The notes below the pieces were generated by a model. That model did not search any database. It worked only from the letters and a program-made list of their open reading frames with translations, and was not told the DNA's origin. This document shows positions 37,189 to 45,663 of a stretch of 64,000 nucleotides of DNA, piece after piece. Numbering within the stretch: the first letter of the stretch is position 1; each line of letters begins with the position of its first letter. This stretch comes from CAZJBS01 sp964544475. GTDB lineage: Bacteria; CLD3; SB21. The stretch is from assembly GCA_964544475.1 (NCBI GenBank), contig CAZJBS010000003.1:186001-250000 (forward strand), in the 5' to 3' direction. The translations under genes and the position numbers were made by a program.

Positions 37189-37884
37189 GTGTCCGACAAA
37201 GTCGTTGAAATCAGAAACGTGGCGAAAGCGTACCGCCTGCCGCACGGCGACCTCACGGTGTTCGAAGATTTGAATTTCGGTGTGGAGGCCGGGAAGATGG
37301 TCACGATTGTCGGCCCTTCGGGCGTCGGCAAAAGCACATTATTGCATGTTCTTGGGGCGCTGGATCGCCCGACGCGCGGCGACGTTTTGATCGAGGGCAT
37401 TTCCGTGGCCGGTCTCACGGATGAAAAAATGGCAAAACTGCGCAACGAACGCGTCGGCTTCGTTTTTCAGTTTCATCATTTGTTGCCCGAGTTTTCCGCG
37501 CTGGAGAATGTCATGATGCCGGGGTTGATTGGCGGGAAGGATCCCGCCGTGTTACGACGGCAGGCGGAAGCCTTGCTGGACCGCGTCGGCTTGGGCGCCC
37601 GCATGGCGCACCGGCCCAGTGAATTGTCCGGAGGGGAACAGCAACGCGTGGCGGTGGCACGGGCTCTCGCCAACCATCCTGCCCTGGTGCTTGCCGACGA
37701 ACCATCGGGCAATCTCGATCGGGTCACGGCGGAATCGCTTCACGATCTGTTGTTCGAATTGTGCCTGGAGAAGAAGCAATCGTATGTCATCGTAACCCAC
37801 AATGAACACCTGGCGTCCAAGTCGGACATGACCTTCCGACTCTTCGACGGACGGATCGAACGCGTGCATCCGGCGGACCGCTAG
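37189..37884 (+). CDS. LolD-type ABC transporter ATP-binding protein
   Basis: This 231-residue ATPase powers the upstream permeases. It has Walker A G-P-S-G-V-G-K-S-T, the Q-loop V-F-Q-F-H-H-L-L-P, signature L-S-G-G-E-Q-Q-R and Walker B L-V-L-A-D-E-P-S-G-N-L-D. The Q-F-H-H-L-L-P-E-F-S-A-L-E-N block is typical of LolD and MacB-type ATPases. The GTG start has GGAG upstream, and the next gene begins 3 bases after the stop. Confidence 0.93.
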   Translation: MSDKVVEIRNVAKAYRLPHGDLTVFEDLNFGVEAGKMVTIVGPSGVGKSTLLHVLGALDRPTRGDVLIEGISVAGLTDEKMAKLRNERVGFVFQFHHLLPEFSALENVMMPGLIGGKDPAVLRRQAEALLDRVGLGARMAHRPSELSGGEQQRVAVARALANHPALVLADEPSGNLDRVTAESLHDLLFELCLEKKQSYVIVTHNEHLASKSDMTFRLFDGRIERVHPADR

Positions 37885-37887
37885 ACC

Positions 37888-39981
37888 ATGTTCACGTTTA
37901 TCAATGCCATTCTCCTGCCGGCGCTCGCCCTGGCCATTCTGCCGATCATTATTCATCTGATGAATCGGAAAAAAACAAGGCTCGTTCCATTCAGTTCGCT
38001 GATGTTCCTGAAATCGCTGCAGAAGCACAAGATGAGACGCCTGAAAATCCGGCAAATCGTTTTGCTCGCGCTCCGTTGTCTCATTCTGCTGCTGGCGGTT
38101 CTCGCCTTTACGCGACCGGTCAGCGTGGCCGGCGACCGGGGCGATATCGCAGGGCACCACCCGACGTCGGTCATACTGATCGTGGACAATTCCATGAGCG
38201 CCGGATATGTGTCGGATCGTGGTCCGGCCATTGACCGGATCAAAAACCGGACGCTGGAGATCCTCGATTTTCTGAAGGAGGGCGATGAAGCTGTCGTGCT
38301 TTCCGTCCGGGACGCGGAACCGATGACCTTCAGCGGCAACTTGTCCGAACTCAAAGCGCGCGTACGGTCGATGTCGCCGCGCAACGCCCGTTTGGACATG
38401 GCGGATGCGTTTCACCGAACCGCCGCTCTTCTGAAGTCCGCACGTCATCCGAATCGTGAAGTGTATGTGCTGTCCGACATGCAGGCGGTTTCTTTCGCAA
38501 AGGAGCGCATGCCCTTTTATGACGAAACGACGGTGCGTCCGGTTTTCGTTTCCTTTGAGGCCTCCGATGCGGGCCATACGTCCCTGCGTCAGGTTGCCGT
38601 GGTCAGCCGGATACCGGAACGCCAGAAACCGCTTCGTCTGGAGGCGACGGTGCGACAGGATGGCCCTTCGCGCGGGGATAACCTGCTGGCGTTATTCCTG
38701 GATGGACGGCGCGTTGGACAGACGCCGGTCGTGATGGAAAACGGACCCGACGAGAAGACCCTGACCTTTGCCGCGGCGTCGAGCCGCGCCGGATTTGTCA
38801 ACGGTTATGCCGAATTGGAAGATGATCCGCTGATGGCGGACAACCGATATTACTTTCACACGTATGTGCCATCGGACATTCGTGTGTTGTTGGTTGGCGT
38901 ACCCGGACGTGAGACGGAGATTCTGCGTCTTGCGCTGGCGCCGTCGGAAGATTTTGTTTCCCCCATTCGCGTCTCACGGGTCGTGCCGTCGCAGTTTTTG
39001 TCGGCCCATGACGCCGACTATGACGTGATCGTGTTTGCCGGCGCGGTCTCTTTTTCGGAAAGTGACATACAGCGGCTGGCCGCGTTCACCAAACGGGGCG
39101 GGGGATTGGTCGTGTGGCCGGGACCGGGCGCCGAGGCGTCCTCGTATGGCCACCTGATGAACCGGCTCGGCATGGGTGTGGCGGCGGGTACGGTCAACAT
39201 GAAGGAATCGGCATTGATGTTCGAAAGAGTGGATGGCTCGCATCCCGTCCTGAGCGGACTTTTCCAGGCTCGCGTGCAGGAAGAATCCGTGGAATCGCCT
39301 CGGGTCAATCAATATGTGAAGGTCATCCCTTCGACGACGGCCATCGTTCCGATCACGCTTACCGATCATTCACCGTTCCTCGTGGAAAACAGGACCGGCG
39401 AGGGCTCCGTATTTTTCTTTGCGACATCGGTTCATTCCGACTGGAGCGATCTCGCGTTGCGCGGTGTTTTTCCGGCGCTGCTTCATCGCTGTATCCAGTA
39501 TCTGGCCACGTCGGGACGGATGGGTGAGGGGACATTTCGAACCGAAGAAGCCATCGAAGTGACGCAAAAGCATGTCTCGGCGGAGGGCGTCGTGGTCACC
39601 GGCCCGTCGGGGGACGAGATACTCCCAAAAATCAGAATGGCCGGTTCCGAGGCGGTTCTTTCCCTGCCCGCGCTGCCGGAGCCGGGTCACTACGTCGTCC
39701 GGCACCGCGGCAAGATCGTCAATGTTATTGACGTCAATGTGCCGTCCGAAGAGAGCGAATTGCGGAGCGCCACCGCGTCGGAAATGGACGCCATGTTTGG
39801 AGCCGATCAGTACACAATTATTTCAGAAAATGATTCCATCGAAGCGTATATTCTTCAATCGCGGTTTGGACGGGAATGGTGGAAGTGGTTACTGGGCAGC
39901 GTTCTGATTCTCGCTCTCGTCGAGACCGTCGTGGCGCAGAGCCACCGGTTTGGAAAAAATGAAACCAAGGAGATCGTATGA
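37888..39981 (+). CDS. BatA-type membrane protein with von Willebrand A domain
   Basis: The N-terminal 80 residues match the BatA-type leader: a membrane helix, I-I-I-H-L-M-N-R-K-K, P-F-S-S-L-M-F-L-K, and a second helix ending A-F-T-R-P. A von Willebrand A-like domain follows with the metal site D-N-S-M-S. After a long extracytoplasmic region a C-terminal helix (W-K-W-L-L-G-S-V-L-I-L) anchors the end. Bat proteins work with MoxR ATPases and DUF58 proteins, and a DUF58 gene lies at 6349. No MoxR gene is near. It is tightly coupled to the LolD-like gene before it and the protease gene after it (4-base overlap). Confidence 0.85.
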   Translation: MFTFINAILLPALALAILPIIIHLMNRKKTRLVPFSSLMFLKSLQKHKMRRLKIRQIVLLALRCLILLLAVLAFTRPVSVAGDRGDIAGHHPTSVILIVDNSMSAGYVSDRGPAIDRIKNRTLEILDFLKEGDEAVVLSVRDAEPMTFSGNLSELKARVRSMSPRNARLDMADAFHRTAALLKSARHPNREVYVLSDMQAVSFAKERMPFYDETTVRPVFVSFEASDAGHTSLRQVAVVSRIPERQKPLRLEATVRQDGPSRGDNLLALFLDGRRVGQTPVVMENGPDEKTLTFAAASSRAGFVNGYAELEDDPLMADNRYYFHTYVPSDIRVLLVGVPGRETEILRLALAPSEDFVSPIRVSRVVPSQFLSAHDADYDVIVFAGAVSFSESDIQRLAAFTKRGGGLVVWPGPGAEASSYGHLMNRLGMGVAAGTVNMKESALMFERVDGSHPVLSGLFQARVQEESVESPRVNQYVKVIPSTTAIVPITLTDHSPFLVENRTGEGSVFFFATSVHSDWSDLALRGVFPALLHRCIQYLATSGRMGEGTFRTEEAIEVTQKHVSAEGVVVTGPSGDEILPKIRMAGSEAVLSLPALPEPGHYVVRHRGKIVNVIDVNVPSEESELRSATASEMDAMFGADQYTIISENDSIEAYILQSRFGREWWKWLLGSVLILALVETVVAQSHRFGKNETKEIV

Positions 39982-42866
39982 AAACCCTCGCACTGTGTTT
40001 TCTGCTTGCCATGACGGCGTCACTCAACGGCCAGGGGCAGGCCACGACCTATGAACGTCATCCGGCCATCGCAGGCATCGATCGCGATTTCGCCGATGGC
40101 AAAATCGACGTCAACGACTACATCCGTCAGCAGTTTTACGTCGTCTTTGATCCGGCGCCATTGAATTCCGATTATCGGCGAGGTCTTGAATTGAAGATCA
40201 AGTGTGCGACGCCGCTGATCATGCGTTTCAATCAGGTCAAGGCGAGGCTGGATTCGAAAACGGTGGAGGCGATGGAGCGCTATTTGGACCGGCCCATGGG
40301 GCCCGAGGCCGTGTACATCAGTCCGAGCGGGCGGTTTCAATTGACATATGTGACGACCGGGGGCAATGCCGTACCGGCCACAGACATCAATCCCGCCAAT
40401 GGCATACCGGACTACGTGGAACGCTGTGCGGAATATTTTGATTATTCGTGGCGCAAGGAAATCGACACGCTGGGTTTTGCAGGGCCATACAACAGTGAGA
40501 CACGGCGGTACCAGATCAGTTTTGAGAATATGGGAGCGTACGGTTACACGACAACCACGGGGGACAGCGTCGGGACGCGGATCGTGGTCCACAATAATTT
40601 TATCGGTTTTCCGCCCAATGACGATCCGGACGGCGACGTGCTGGGGGCGATGAAGGTCACCAACGCGCATGAATTCAAGCATGCCAGCCAGTTTACGAAC
40701 AGCCAGTGGAGTGAAAACGGTTGGGTTGAATTGGACGCGACGTGGATGGAGGACATTGCTTACGACGCGACCAACGATTATTACAACTACATTGTCGGCA
40801 GCGGTTCGCCGTTCACGGCGCCCGGTACGGCGTTGGATGACGGCGGGTCCGGCAGTTACGAAGACTGCAATTGGCAGCACTTCATGTCCGAAAAGTACGG
40901 CAACGCGATCATCACCGACCTTTGGAACTACCGAAAGACCCACCAGTGGGAGGACATGCTGGCCAGTTATGACAATATTCTCATATCGTACGGAAGCAGT
41001 CTCGCCGCGGCATTCAAGGACTATGTCACGTGGAATATGATGACCGGCACGCGCGCCGTCTCCGGATTCGGATACGGGGAGTCTTCGACGTATCCGACGT
41101 CCACTCTGTGCCGAACGCATACGACCCTGCCGGCGAGCGGCACGCAGTGTACGCTCGGGCACCTGGCCGCCAATTTTATCCGCGTCAACAGCGACCAGAG
41201 TGTGCGCAATTTGCACGTCGTATTCAACGGGCCGGTCGGTGAAGAGATGGGACTGATGCTGGTTTTTCGTCACAACGCCGGTTTTGTCACCACGGAGGAG
41301 GTGCCGCTGGATGCCTTCAACAGCGCCGACTACATCGCGACGCCGCGCCTCAACGGCGTTCAATTCGCCGGCTTGATACCGGTCATGACACAGACGTACA
41401 GCGGGGATTTCACGTATGCCTATTCTCTCGAAACGGTGCCCGGCGTGGCGATCCATCATACGCCGCTGGCCGGTGTGGTCGACTCGGCCGCCTTTTATGC
41501 GGTGACGGCTCAAATGCTCAGCTATGGCGCACGGCTGGATACGCAAAACCTGTTTCTGCACTACGGGTCGGGCGCCATCACGGATTCGGTATTGATGATA
41601 TCCACCGGCATCACCGGCCAGTTTTCGGCCGACATTCCCGGCCCCGGCAATAACGTGTCGGTCCGGTACTATCTTTCGGCGATGGACACCACCGGATACC
41701 GCGTGACCTTGCCAGCCGGCGCACCGGGGGATTTTTTTGAATTCAGCGTCGGCCACGACGTCATACCGCCTCAGATCGACCACGCCTCACCGACGGCATT
41801 TTCCAGGGATGAATTGCCACTCAGTGTGAAGGCCCTGGTGTCCGATGACGTGCAGTTGGATACCGTGACGCTGGCGTATCGCCACAATGCCGTGGATTTG
41901 GGCGTCATGGGCATGCAGTCCGTCAACGGGGACACCTTCATGGTTGTTCTGCCATTGGACACGACGGATGTTGCGATCGGCGACAGTATTGAATACCGGA
42001 TCACGGCCAGGGACGCCAGCATTTTCCAGAATGTCGATTCGACGGAGTGGTACAAGGTCTACGTCTATGGCGCGTTTACGCTGGTGCGAACGATCACAAA
42101 GCCCATTCCGGACAACAATGCCAATGGTGTGTTGGATACCTTGCCGGCTCTGGCGACCGATTTCAGCCCGGCCCCGCACCACGTGGCCGACATGGATGTC
42201 ATCTTCAAGGCGACGCATCCGTACATCGGCGATCTGACGGTCAAACTCAAATCACCGTCGGGTCTCACGGTGACGTTGATGCAAAGGCCCGGTCCCGGCA
42301 CACTGGGCAGTTCCGGCGACAACCCCGACATCGTGCTTGACGACGAGGCGGAGACGAGTATCGAGAACATCACGCACACCGGTTCGCAACAGGTCGTGGG
42401 CCGCTACAGGCCCGATCCGCAGGCGTTGAGCCTTTTTGACGGAGAGGACATCAACGGAAACTGGATTCTCCAGGTGCTGGACAGCCGCTCGTCGCAGACG
42501 GGAACCCTGACGCAATGGGGTTTCAAAGTGAAGACGATCGCGTCGGCCATCACCGATGTTCCGGAAGACCTGACGGGAGCGGTCCCGCGGCAGTTCATGT
42601 TACTTCAGAATTATCCGAATCCCTTCAATCCGTCGACGACGATCCGCTATCAAATGGCTGTCCCCGGGCACGTGACGCTGACGGTTTATAATATTCTCGG
42701 CCAGCGCATACGGACGCTGGTGAATGGGCGAAAACCGGCGGGTGGTCATGAAGTCGCCTGGGATGGCTTGGACGCGCATGGCGTCCCGATGTCCAGCGGC
42801 GTTTACTTCTATCGCCTGCAAACCGGCGGCCAGAGCTCAGTGCGTAAAATGGTCTTGGTGAAATAG
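39978..42866 (+). CDS. Secreted zinc metalloprotease with P-domain and Por (T9SS) sorting domain
   Basis: This 962-residue protein carries a signal peptide (cut near S-L-N-G-Q). The catalytic part has H-E-F-K-H at residues 231-235 with a downstream E-L-D-A-T-W-M-E-D segment, as in MXAN_6640-like proteases. Beta-sandwich regions follow, then a proprotein-convertase-like P domain (about 700-855; V-K-L-K-S-P-S-G, G-N-W-I-L-Q-V-L-D). The last 90 residues are a Por secretion-system sorting domain with L-Q-N-Y-P-N-P-F-N-P and S-S-G-V-Y-F-Y. It should cross the outer membrane by type IX secretion, which fits the PorV-like protein at 20434. Confidence 0.88.
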   Translation: MKTLALCFLLAMTASLNGQGQATTYERHPAIAGIDRDFADGKIDVNDYIRQQFYVVFDPAPLNSDYRRGLELKIKCATPLIMRFNQVKARLDSKTVEAMERYLDRPMGPEAVYISPSGRFQLTYVTTGGNAVPATDINPANGIPDYVERCAEYFDYSWRKEIDTLGFAGPYNSETRRYQISFENMGAYGYTTTTGDSVGTRIVVHNNFIGFPPNDDPDGDVLGAMKVTNAHEFKHASQFTNSQWSENGWVELDATWMEDIAYDATNDYYNYIVGSGSPFTAPGTALDDGGSGSYEDCNWQHFMSEKYGNAIITDLWNYRKTHQWEDMLASYDNILISYGSSLAAAFKDYVTWNMMTGTRAVSGFGYGESSTYPTSTLCRTHTTLPASGTQCTLGHLAANFIRVNSDQSVRNLHVVFNGPVGEEMGLMLVFRHNAGFVTTEEVPLDAFNSADYIATPRLNGVQFAGLIPVMTQTYSGDFTYAYSLETVPGVAIHHTPLAGVVDSAAFYAVTAQMLSYGARLDTQNLFLHYGSGAITDSVLMISTGITGQFSADIPGPGNNVSVRYYLSAMDTTGYRVTLPAGAPGDFFEFSVGHDVIPPQIDHASPTAFSRDELPLSVKALVSDDVQLDTVTLAYRHNAVDLGVMGMQSVNGDTFMVVLPLDTTDVAIGDSIEYRITARDASIFQNVDSTEWYKVYVYGAFTLVRTITKPIPDNNANGVLDTLPALATDFSPAPHHVADMDVIFKATHPYIGDLTVKLKSPSGLTVTLMQRPGPGTLGSSGDNPDIVLDDEAETSIENITHTGSQQVVGRYRPDPQALSLFDGEDINGNWILQVLDSRSSQTGTLTQWGFKVKTIASAITDVPEDLTGAVPRQFMLLQNYPNPFNPSTTIRYQMAVPGHVTLTVYNILGQRIRTLVNGRKPAGGHEVAWDGLDAHGVPMSSGVYFYRLQTGGQSSVRKMVLVK

Positions 42867-42878
42867 AATTATCTGAAA

Positions 42879-42923
42879 TGGAATGAGGCTGTTTCGGAAC
42901 ATCGACGGAACAGCCTCACTCCA
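42879..42923. terminator. Long hairpin between convergent genes, probable bidirectional terminator
   Basis: TGGAATGAGGCTGTTTCGG (42879-42897) pairs with CGGAACAGCCTCACTCCA (42906-42923) with few mismatches. It is placed between the protease gene and the rhodanese gene. No strong T tract follows on either side, so the terminator role is less certain than the hairpin. Confidence 0.6.
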
Positions 42924-42954
42924 ATGCCTTCGCAGTGATCGATAGCGTGCTTCG

Positions 42955-43329
42955 TCAGAATTCCGAAGCCAGCTTGTAGCCCGCCTCCTGCCATTGGCGG
43001 ATACCTCCGTCCATGGAAATCACATTGGTGTAGCCCATCTTTTGCAGATTGTCCGCCGACAGGGCGGAGCGGAATCCTCCGCCGCAATACAGGATAATTT
43101 CCGCTTGAGGATCGGGGATGTGTCTTTCGATGTCTCTTTCCAGAATACCGCGCCCGATATGGATCGCATGCGGCAGGTGTCCCGCGTTCCACTCGCTTTC
43201 CTCACGGATGTCGATGAAGTGGAATCGCTCACCATGGGCCAGGCGACGATGAATGGTGTGAATGTCCGTCTGGCGGATACGTGTTTTGGCGTCACGGACA
43301 AGCGCCAGAAAAGCGGGGGAGTGGTCCAT
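42955..43329 (-). CDS. Rhodanese-like domain protein
   Basis: This 124-residue single-domain protein has the rhodanese fold. F-I-D-I-R-E-E-S-E-W and G-H-L-P-H-A-I-H precede the active-site loop L-Y-C-G-G-G-F-R-S, whose cysteine carries the transferable sulfur, and the C-terminal M-D-G-G-I-R-Q-W. The loop sequence, with three glycines, differs from the commoner C-R-x-G-x-R form. It lies 18 bases after the aldose-epimerase gene and is probably cotranscribed, with no obvious metabolic link. Confidence 0.9.
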   Translation of the reverse strand: MDHSPAFLALVRDAKTRIRQTDIHTIHRRLAHGERFHFIDIREESEWNAGHLPHAIHIGRGILERDIERHIPDPQAEIILYCGGGFRSALSADNLQKMGYTNVISMDGGIRQWQEAGYKLASEF

Positions 43330-43347
43330 GAATAATCCTCGGAAGTT

Positions 43348-44193
43348 TCAACGATGAATTTGAATGCTGTATTGACACACAAAGGACCGACCGGTTTCGA
43401 GGGCCATGATGCCTTCTTTCGATTCGAAGGGGATTTGGGCATCCTGGGAATCGGCCACACCAAACCACGGTTCGAGGCACACGAAGGGCGCTCCGGGCTT
43501 GGACCAGACGCCAAAGTACGGAAATCCCTCAAAAGACAAGGTGAGCACGCGCTGCCCCGCGGCGGTCGTCAGCGTGACGGCTTTGGAATGGAGGTTCTTG
43601 AAGATCAGCGCATCCTGATCGAACAACGAAGGCGTGATTTCCAATGGACGCGTGGGCATCCGTTCGCGACGCCCGGATTGCAGGCCTTGATCCAGAAAAT
43701 AGCGCTCGGCCGTGTCGTCCCGATCGAATTCGAGCCGATATGGCCCGCTCCCGGGCGGGCAGGCGAATGCCGGATGGCCTCCAATGGAAAACCACATGGC
43801 GGATGAATCCTCATTCGTGACCACATACCGGACCGTAATGCGGTCTTTCCGAAGGCTGTATTCGATTTGCAAAACAAAACGGAAGGGAAATTGTTTCAGC
43901 GTCTGATCGGTGTGGGTGAGCCGCAATACGGCTTCGGACGCCGATTGGTTTTCGATGGTGAATTCCATATCGCGCGCAAAGCCGTGCTGGGTAAGGCGAT
44001 ATGGGCGGCCCTGGATGAAGGCGGTATCGTCTTTCAGCCGGCCGACAATGGGAAACAACACCGGTGCGTGGCGCGGCCATGCCGGGCCGGCGTTCCATAG
44101 GAATTCGTGTCCTCCGCAGGACAGGCTGGTCATCTCCGCGCCGAGCGTGGCGACGCACAGTTCGAGATCTGAATGGGAAAGTGTGATCGTCAT
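43348..44193 (-). CDS. Aldose 1-epimerase family protein
   Basis: This 281-residue protein belongs to the galactose-mutarotase-like superfamily that interconverts alpha and beta anomers of sugars. Landmarks are F-L-W-N-A-G-P-A-W-P, F-P-I-V-G-R-L, H-G-F-A-R, the catalytic-region histidine in I-G-G-H-P-A-F and the C-terminal C-L-E-P-W-F-G-V-A-D. This pattern matches the YeaD/LACX-like subgroup. Substrate is unknown. It is the first gene on the core side of the accessory island. Confidence 0.9.
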   Translation of the reverse strand: MTITLSHSDLELCVATLGAEMTSLSCGGHEFLWNAGPAWPRHAPVLFPIVGRLKDDTAFIQGRPYRLTQHGFARDMEFTIENQSASEAVLRLTHTDQTLKQFPFRFVLQIEYSLRKDRITVRYVVTNEDSSAMWFSIGGHPAFACPPGSGPYRLEFDRDDTAERYFLDQGLQSGRRERMPTRPLEITPSLFDQDALIFKNLHSKAVTLTTAAGQRVLTLSFEGFPYFGVWSKPGAPFVCLEPWFGVADSQDAQIPFESKEGIMALETGRSFVCQYSIQIHR

Positions 44194-44440
44194 GACGGGT
44201 TGGGTTGATGGGTTCTGGAACGGAAAATCAAGGATGGCGTCTAGAAAGTCAAGACAATTGGTTCCGCGGGTGTGACAACACAGGACGTGCTCGCCAGGCC
44301 ATCGCTCCCCTCGATACGGTCTGCCTTCGGCAGCCCACTCGGGGAGCGACCGTGTCTTCGCGCCGAAACCCGGTCTTCAGGTTTTCGTGAAGAATAGACT
44401 CACCATAGAAGTCGCCGGCTGGATACACCACGAAATGAAA
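44194..44440. other. Intergenic stretch at the core/island border
   Basis: No gene is supported here. A few short palindromic patches (for example around 44300-44370) are seen without a clear role. It marks the change from the core operons to the Rhs island. Confidence 0.5.
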
Positions 44441-44463
44441 AAGCCGTCTCTCGACGGCTTTTT
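44441..44463. terminator. Rho-independent terminator, bidirectional
   Basis: AAGCCGTC (44441-44448) pairs with GACGGCTT (44453-44460) around a TCTC loop, with T tracts on both strands. It insulates the core genes from the island. Confidence 0.85.
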
Positions 44464-44599
44464 GGTGGGCAATACTGACCGAATATCGAACCTTTTGGAG
44501 ATGTTACACAAGCTATCCAATTCGTTTATTTGAACTTGCCAAAAGGGAGATGGGCAACATTCTGTGAAACGGCGTAGAATTCATACGGTCAGCGGAAAT

Positions 44600-45135
44600 C
44601 CACGAAGAGCAGACTGCACACAACGAAGAGTGCGAGAGCCTATCCCGCCCACGAAGACGATACCAACTCAACCAAAAGCGAGCAAAGGCACAACCACAGC
44701 CGCCGCGAGCTACTACTTGGAAACTCACTGCGAGGGCGAAACGAGCGCGTGCAGTGGAGCCGAGCATCAAAAGCGGCGACTGGTGTCCGCGTCCCGAAAA
44801 TTTGTTCAAGATTATCCGATCAAGCCACGAAGAAAAAAACGTGAAGTGTTCTCTGGAATGTTCAGCGTGAGCGCGGGCGGGCGCAAGAACGCGGGGAGCG
44901 CGAAACGCCGGGACGCGGAAGGCGTGGAAGCCAAGGGACTCGATCAAAAAGGCACCGCTATAGCCCCGCAGCTGGAACGCCAAGAAGCCGCATACAACTG
45001 GTATGCTGAGCGATCCGCCGCAGGCGGAGAGTCGAAGCATACGGCGCGCCGGGTATTTCACGCCGAGCGCAGTCGAGGCGCTCTCGCGCGAGAGATTCAA
45101 AAAATCCCCGCCGAAGCCTCAAGCGTAGGCGGGGA
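44600..45135 (+). repeat. Composite dispersed repeat R1
   Basis: This non-coding stretch is related to R2 (51735-52035), R3 (62030-62495) and, inverted, R4 (56050-56330). Shared blocks are a TTGGAAAC segment near 44717, GCATACAACTGGTATGC from 44990, a GGCGCGCC-containing block, the palindrome CTCTCGCGCGAGAG (45081-45094) and a terminator hairpin on the minus strand. The 44991-45100 part is nearly identical to 51871-51980. An ORF at 44564-45262 spans it, but its product is an artefact of the repeat. The rest of this gap to 45263 shows nothing further. Confidence 0.75.
45099..45134 (-). terminator. Terminator hairpin within R1
   Basis: Read on the minus strand, CCCCGCC (complement of 45128-45134) pairs with GGCGGGG (complement of 45106-45112) and runs into six T residues. 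It lies downstream of the cassette E immunity gene and would end its transcript. Confidence 0.75.
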
Positions 45136-45263
45136 ACAAATCGGAAACTCAATCAAAACGCTCATGCGCCAGCACGGGCGTGGTTTTTTCTTAGCGACGC
45201 TCTCTCAACGAGCAGACTCTATCTCCAAAATAACTGCGCGCTGTGGGAGAGGAGCGATGTGAA

Positions 45264-45644
45264 CTATTCCTCGATGGGCTCCGCTCTTTTTCTTGTTAAC
45301 TCTCGAATCGCAAATCCACATATTGCAACTACGTAGAAGTATCCGACGGCTGTCTGAAAATCTGATTTCGTGAAATAACTTACAATCATTGCCAAAGAGT
45401 ATAGACCAACCAATCCAATCGCAAAGAAATCTTTTCTTGTTGGAGATCGTTTGCTAAGTGACGGCGCTGAGTAAAGGAACAATGCGCCCATGCACAGTTC
45501 AATAAATGCGTTGCCAATGTCGGATTGAAGGCCTATTGAAATTTTTGAATGCACAGTGGATGTAAAAAGAAGCTCTAAACCTCGAATGAAACTGGTCATT
45601 GCACCGAAAACTATCAAATTAAACCACAAAAATCCTCTAAGCAT
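45264..45644 (-). CDS. Membrane protein, probable immunity protein of Rhs cassette E
   Basis: This 126-residue protein has about four hydrophobic segments (residues 5-25, 45-60, 72-92 and 98-115) and a charged tail. No family is recognised. It lies 19 bases downstream of the HET-C-like Rhs tip and in the same direction, the standard place for a cognate immunity gene. A membrane location fits protection against a tip that would attack lipids. It is the last gene of the array. Confidence 0.6.
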   Translation of the reverse strand: MLRGFLWFNLIVFGAMTSFIRGLELLFTSTVHSKISIGLQSDIGNAFIELCMGALFLYSAPSLSKRSPTRKDFFAIGLVGLYSLAMIVSYFTKSDFQTAVGYFYVVAICGFAIRELTRKRAEPIEE

Positions 45645-45663
45645 TTACTGACTCTCCAACTGT

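Noticed and set aside
40020..41783. A 587-residue antisense ORF opposite the protease gene
   Set aside because: Composition is typical of a shadow frame, and the plus-strand gene has clear signal, zinc and sorting motifs.
44564..45262. A 232-residue ORF across repeat R1
   Set aside because: It has low-complexity, basic composition, no family match, and its parts recur in other frames in R2 and R3. It is a by-product of the repeat.
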